Source: Streptomyces sp. CB00316 (GTDB lineage: Bacteria; Actinomycetota; Actinomycetes; Streptomycetales; Streptomycetaceae). From it: a stretch of 64,000 nucleotides of DNA. Shown one piece after another: positions 60,574-64,000 of this stretch. Numbering within the stretch: position 1 is the first letter of the stretch; each line of letters opens with the position of its first letter. Under the pieces are notes generated by a model. The model was not told where the DNA came from, made no database searches, and was given only the letters and a program-made list of their open reading frames with translations. Position numbers and translations under genes: made by a program. The stretch lies in assembly GCF_001905595.1 (NCBI RefSeq), contig NZ_LIXI01000004.1:310001-374000 (forward strand), given 5' to 3'.

Positions 60574-61797
60574 GTGTCCGGACAGCAGGACGAGAGCGCG
60601 GAGCAGGCCATCGGTGCGTTCACGCTGGCGTGTTCACCGCAGGCCACCACGGCGGGCGAGGCCACGGCCCCGGCCGCCGACGAGGAGTGGGAGCTGCCTG
60701 GCGGCTTCGCCCGGGTCTACTACGCGGACGGCCACCATGGCCTCGTGCGGCCGGTGATCATGGCGGACGGGTTCAACCACGGCCGGAGCGATCTCGACGC
60801 GCTCTACCTGGGGCTGGAGGGGAACTTCCCGCTCCTCGGGTCCCTGAAGCAGCGGGGCCACGATGTGATCCTGCTCGGCTACGACGACCGCGGAGCCTCG
60901 ATCCTGGACAACGCGAGGGTCGCGATCGCCGCGATCCAGCGCACCATCGCCTCCCAGGAGGGCGACGCGCCCCTGACGGTCGGCGGCTTCAGCATGGGCG
61001 GGATCGTGACCCGCTACGCGCTGGCGAAGATGGAGCACGACCGGATCGACCACCGGACCGCGCTCTACTTCTCCTACGACAGCCCGCACCGGGGCGCCGT
61101 GATCCCCATCGGGCTCCAGGCGTTCGCGCACTTCATCCCCGTCGCCAACAACTTCGCGAAGCAGATGAACAGCTCCGCCGCACGGCAGATGCTGTGGCGG
61201 CACTACAACAGCCAGGACGGCAGCGTCGGGGTGGACCCGGAGCGCGAGAAGTTCCTAGAGGCGCTGCGCGCGGTCGGCGGCTGGCCCCAGCGGCCCCGCA
61301 GGATCGCCGTGGCCAACGGCCGGGGCGACGGCCAGGGGCCGGAGGTGCCGCCCGGCCAGGCCGCGCTGGCGTCCACCGGGGACCGGGTCTACCCGGGCAC
61401 GACGCTCTTCACCCAGGCGGAGGGGCACGAGGTCGTCGTCGCGGAGCTCAAGCGACTCTTCCCGAAGGCCGAGAAGACGATCACGACGAGCGGGCTCCCG
61501 GCGCTCGACGGCGCCCCGGGCGGCACGCTCGGCTCGTACAAGATCCTCGGGGACATGTTGGAGAAGTTCGGCGCGACAGTGGACCTGCGCCACCCGGAGG
61601 CCTGCTTCGTCCCGACGGTGAGCGCGGTCGCGATCCGCGACCTCGACCGACCCGAGGACCTGTACGCGAACGTCGACGGCCTCTCCCCGGAGGACAGCGA
61701 GGTGGACGAGTTCTTCTGTTCGTCCGGGACCACCGCGCACACGGCCATCACCGAGGAGCTGAGCGCCTGGCTGCTGGACCGGCTGCCGCAGAGCTGA
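60574..61797 (+). CDS. Alpha/beta-hydrolase (lipase/esterase-like)
   Basis: A 407-residue alpha/beta-hydrolase. The nucleophile elbow is GGFSMGGIVTRYAL near residue 147, the oxyanion region VIMADGFNHGRSDLD near residue 62 and a histidine region GTTAHTAITEEL near the C-terminus could complete the triad. Segments such as ALYFSYDSPHRGAVIPIGLQ resemble PGAP1/lipase-type proteins. The first 40 residues form a hydrophilic leader. The GTG start has GGAGGAG upstream. No signal peptide is visible, so it is probably cytosolic. Confidence 0.8.
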   Translation: MSGQQDESAEQAIGAFTLACSPQATTAGEATAPAADEEWELPGGFARVYYADGHHGLVRPVIMADGFNHGRSDLDALYLGLEGNFPLLGSLKQRGHDVILLGYDDRGASILDNARVAIAAIQRTIASQEGDAPLTVGGFSMGGIVTRYALAKMEHDRIDHRTALYFSYDSPHRGAVIPIGLQAFAHFIPVANNFAKQMNSSAARQMLWRHYNSQDGSVGVDPEREKFLEALRAVGGWPQRPRRIAVANGRGDGQGPEVPPGQAALASTGDRVYPGTTLFTQAEGHEVVVAELKRLFPKAEKTITTSGLPALDGAPGGTLGSYKILGDMLEKFGATVDLRHPEACFVPTVSAVAIRDLDRPEDLYANVDGLSPEDSEVDEFFCSSGTTAHTAITEELSAWLLDRLPQS

Positions 61798-61842
61798 TCA
61801 CCGCAGTATTGACCACCGCGGCGGTGTGAGCCCGCATCGCCA

Positions 61843-61880
61843 GAGGGCCGCCACTCTCGAGCGGGGGAGTGGCGGCCCTC
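61843..61880. terminator. 14-bp perfect hairpin, bidirectional terminator
   Basis: GAGGGCCGCCACTC (61843-61856) pairs exactly with GAGTGGCGGCCCTC (61867-61880) around ten bases, between the convergent hydrolase and NlpC/P60 genes. Confidence 0.87.
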
Positions 61881-61918
61881 AGCCGTGCGTGTACGGGTGG
61901 GCCCGTACCGCTTGTGAA

Positions 61919-62788
61919 TCAGAGAACGCGGACCGCGCCGGACGGCCGGTCGTAGTCCATGGAGCGCTGCACCGTACCGGTGCTGGAGTTCTGCGCGCCG
62001 ACGAACTGGCCGCCGCCCACGTAGATCGCGACGTGGTACGCGCTGCCCGCGCCGCCCCAGTACAGGATGTCGCCGGGCTGGAGGTTGTCCAGGGAGACCT
62101 GGGTGCCGGCGGTCGACTGGGACTGCGAGACGCGCGGGAGGTCGATGCCCACCGTGCGGTACGCGGCCTGGACCAGCCCGGAGCAGTCCCACGCGTTGGG
62201 GCCGGTGCCGCCGGCCACGTACGCGTCGCCGACCTGGGCCTTGGCGAACGCGACGATGGCTGCGGCGGAGCCCGTGGCGTTCGACGAGGAGGACGGGGCG
62301 GACGAGGCGGATGAGGGGGCGGACGTGGAGGCCGAGTTGCCCGAGGAGGAGCTGGAGGGGGCGCTGAGCGTCGTGCGCTCGGCGGTACGGGAGGCGCGCT
62401 CTGCACGCTCCTTGGCCTCCGCCTCTGCACGGGCCTTGGCGGCGGCTTCGGCCTTCTTCTGGGCCTCGGCCTTGCGGACGGCCTCGGCCTTGGCCTTCTT
62501 GGCCTTCTTCGCGGCGCTCTCGGCCGCGGCGTCCTCGTGGGCCTGCGTCTCCAGGTCGAGGGCGACCTGCTGCGTGGCCTGTGCGGAGGCGGCGACGGCG
62601 GTGGAGAGCCCGGCCGTGATGGTGGGCATCTCGATCGTCTGGGTCACCGGTTCGGCCTGGGCCGGACCGGCGGCACCCGCGACCGCGATGGTGCTGAGGA
62701 CGCCACCGGCAACTCCGGCTCGCAGCGCCGACTTCGAGGCGCGCTGGCGGGGCTTCCGGTGGCTGGGTATGTGAGCGGTGAGGGACAT
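61919..62788 (-). CDS. Secreted NlpC/P60 (C40) cell-wall peptidase
   Basis: A 289-residue exported endopeptidase. It has a Sec signal (residues 8-44, ending GPAQA), an Ala/Lys/Glu-rich coiled-coil stretch (ALDLETQAHEDAAAESAAKK) and a Ser-rich linker. The C-terminal NlpC/P60 domain holds the catalytic Cys in NAWDCSGLVQAAY, His in AYHVAIYVGGG and a polar third residue in GAQN. It should cut gamma-D-Glu-diaminopimelate bonds in peptidoglycan. I took the ATG at 62788; upstream in-frame residues lack a signal. No c-di-AMP (ydaO) riboswitch is visible in the 760-bp upstream region. Confidence 0.92.
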   Translation of the reverse strand: MSLTAHIPSHRKPRQRASKSALRAGVAGGVLSTIAVAGAAGPAQAEPVTQTIEMPTITAGLSTAVAASAQATQQVALDLETQAHEDAAAESAAKKAKKAKAEAVRKAEAQKKAEAAAKARAEAEAKERAERASRTAERTTLSAPSSSSSGNSASTSAPSSASSAPSSSSNATGSAAAIVAFAKAQVGDAYVAGGTGPNAWDCSGLVQAAYRTVGIDLPRVSQSQSTAGTQVSLDNLQPGDILYWGGAGSAYHVAIYVGGGQFVGAQNSSTGTVQRSMDYDRPSGAVRVL

Positions 62789-63549
62789 GGGTACTAGCGC
62801 TATCAGGGCCGTAGGGGTCCCATCAAGAAAGGTGTGTTGCGACACAGTTACGTTCGGAATCTGTGAATCCGCTTGCCGTACGCCTTTATTGACGCCGTAA
62901 CGGGCAAAACGGGCATGCGCGATCAGGGTCGTGATCACTGCCTTTCGGTAATACGTCCGAATTGCCCGCCGCTTACCATCCGTTCACACCGATGGCCAAG
63001 CCCGGTTTTCCCGCGCGGTGGACCGAGTGGCGCAGGTCACGGTGCGGGGTTCCGGTGACAGGCAACCCTCGCGCCCGCGACCGAGGTCCGCGCCGCTTCG
63101 GCGGCGGGGCGGTCGCTCGCGCGCGATTCCGGAGCTTCGTGAACGCGTGCACGTGCCCTCTCCGGTCCATGCCGCCCCTCGCCCGGGTGACGGGCGGTGT
63201 GCCCTTATCACCCCGTGGCGGTCCATCGCCAATTTGCTTGTAGTGGCTGTCCATTGATAGCGCCACGCGTCTTTGACCAGCGGTAACGCCAGCGGATGTC
63301 ACGTCTCGTGATCACCTCACCGCTTCACGTACGAAGATCACCGCTCATGCGACTTCATGATCCTTCGTCAGGTGGTGGAGATCACAAAGACGGTGGCGCA
63401 CCCCGTGTCGCAGATCACAGGGTGACGGGCATAGGATGCGGGGCAGTCGGGCTTGTGAACTGCCTCACATGTGCACGATCTTGGTGAGGTGGCGAGCCGG
63501 TCGCCCGATGCGGTCCAACGGTCAAGGACGACTGGAAGGAGCGAGGAGC
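62789..63549. other. 761-bp divergent control region
   Basis: Between the NlpC/P60 gene and nuoA. A possible Rex operator lies at 63454-63469 and a -10-like TAGGAT at 63432-63437. The middle (62973-63302) contains open frames on the minus strand but no recognisable protein or RNA. Nothing else is seen. Confidence 0.55.
63454..63469. promoter_or_regulatory. Candidate Rex operator upstream of nuoA
   Basis: TGTGAACTGCCTCACA, a perfect TGTGA-N6-TCACA dyad. Rex, the NADH/NAD-sensing repressor of Streptomyces, binds TGTGAAC-N-TTCACA sites before respiratory genes including nuoA. The dyad lies about 16 bases after a -10-like TAGGAT. Confidence 0.55.
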
Positions 63550-63909
63550 GTGAATGCCTACGCGCCCATCCTCGTGCTCGGCGCCCTGGGGGCAGGGTTT
63601 GCGATCTTTTCCGTGGTCATGGCCACGCTTATCGGCCCCAAGCGGTACAACCGGGCAAAGCTCGAAGCGTACGAGTGCGGTATCGAACCCACGCCGACAC
63701 CGGCCGGAGGCGGCCGTTTTCCCATCAAGTACTACCTGACGGCGATGCTTTTCATCGTCTTCGACATCGAGATCGTCTTCCTCTATCCCTGGGCGGTCTC
63801 CTTCGACGCCCTGGGGATCTTCGGGCTCGTGGAGATGCTGCTCTTCGTGCTCACCGTCTTCGTCGCCTATGCGTATGTCTGGCGTCGCGGCGGCCTGGAA
63901 TGGGACTGA
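63550..63909 (+). CDS. nuoA: NADH-quinone oxidoreductase subunit A
   Basis: A 119-residue membrane subunit of complex I with three helices (APILVLGALGAGFAIFSVVM, YYLTAMLFIVFDIEIVFLYP, LVEMLLFVLTVFVAYAYVWR). Conserved residues include EAYECGIEPTPTPAGG and FDIEIVFLYPWA. The GTG start has GAGGAG upstream. It begins the nuoA-N operon, which oxidises NADH and reduces menaquinone, the product of the neighbouring mqn genes. Confidence 0.96.
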   Translation: MNAYAPILVLGALGAGFAIFSVVMATLIGPKRYNRAKLEAYECGIEPTPTPAGGGRFPIKYYLTAMLFIVFDIEIVFLYPWAVSFDALGIFGLVEMLLFVLTVFVAYAYVWRRGGLEWD

Positions 63910-63926
63910 GGGGCTGAGGGGCACAC

Positions 63927-64000
63927 ATGGGACTCGAAGAGAAGCTGCCTAGCGGCTTTGTGCTGACCACGGTCGAACAGGCCGCCGGCTGGGTGCGGAA
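63927..64000 (+). CDS. nuoB: NADH-quinone oxidoreductase subunit B, 3' end outside window
   Basis: Only the first 24 residues are inside the window: MGLEEKLPSGFVLTTVEQAA, the usual NuoB start in Streptomyces. It lies 17 bases after nuoA on the same strand. NuoB carries the N2 iron-sulfur cluster. Confidence 0.92.
   Translation, partial: MGLEEKLPSGFVLTTVEQAAGWVR

Noticed and set aside
62789..63549. ydaO/c-di-AMP riboswitch before the NlpC/P60 gene
   Set aside because: Such switches often precede these genes in Streptomyces, but I could not find the conserved core sequence on the minus strand.

Overview
The window reads as chromosomal DNA of a Streptomyces-like actinomycete. The sequence is very GC-rich with G/C at nearly every third codon position, GTG starts and ATGA stop/start overlaps are frequent, and it carries futalosine-pathway menaquinone genes (mqnA, mqnC), an AfsR/SARP regulator, orphan DUF397 proteins, two PASTA-less Ser/Thr kinases, an htpX-pspAB pair and the start of a nuoA-N operon.

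Layout. 0-13 kb: an acyl-CoA dehydrogenase/alcohol dehydrogenase pair, a GlxA-type regulator, a small membrane protein, an MFS permease, a flavin reductase, a CGNR regulator divergent from a VOC / FMN-binding / 3Fe-4S ferredoxin / ferredoxin-reductase operon, then an enoyl-CoA hydratase and acyl-CoA synthetase (ADP-forming type). 13-25 kb: initiator tRNA with a very strong terminator, NmrA-like protein, AraC regulator, M28 aminopeptidase, flavin monooxygenase, DUF35 protein, pspAB-htpX, PNPOx-like oxidase, a thiolase-like protein divergent from an acyl-CoA dehydrogenase/F420-type reductase operon, and a TetR regulator. 25-42 kb: VOC protein, kinase with a beta-propeller sensor, two small envelope proteins, an ECH-DUF35-thiolase operon divergent from an AMP-binding acyl-CoA ligase, a PIN toxin with a damaged antitoxin, a DAHAT-repeat peptide beside an AfsR/SARP regulator, an amidohydrolase, a MerR regulator and a cold-shock gene. 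42-51 kb: menaquinone block (mqnA, kinase, mqnC, imidazolonepropionase-like gene, DUF3152 protein, menG/ubiE, acetyltransferase, menJ-like reductase). 51-62 kb: an accessory stretch full of broken genes (frameshifted lipoprotein, IS701-type remnant, amber-split TnsA-like gene, truncated DUF397) that also holds two divergent lectin-domain genes. 62-64 kb: NlpC/P60 peptidase and the nuoA/nuoB start.

How it fits together. The main unifying signal is non-coding. A 15-bp palindrome, CTGACG-N3-CGTCAG, occurs eight times (seven loci) immediately upstream of acyl-CoA or related catabolic genes spread over about 33 kb: flavin reductase, acyl-CoA synthetase (two copies), DUF35 operon, both thiolase-like genes, acyl-CoA dehydrogenase, acyl-CoA ligase and amidohydrolase. 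I read it as the operator of one TetR-type repressor, with the TetR gene at 24712-25359 as the nearest candidate. It would join scattered pieces into one lipid, steroid or ring-catabolism regulon.

The second notable feature is the accessory island between the menJ-like gene and nuo, whose 1009-residue protein combines an unrecognised N-terminal region, a tectonin-like propeller and a jacalin-like lectin domain and faces a secreted ricin-type trefoil protein.
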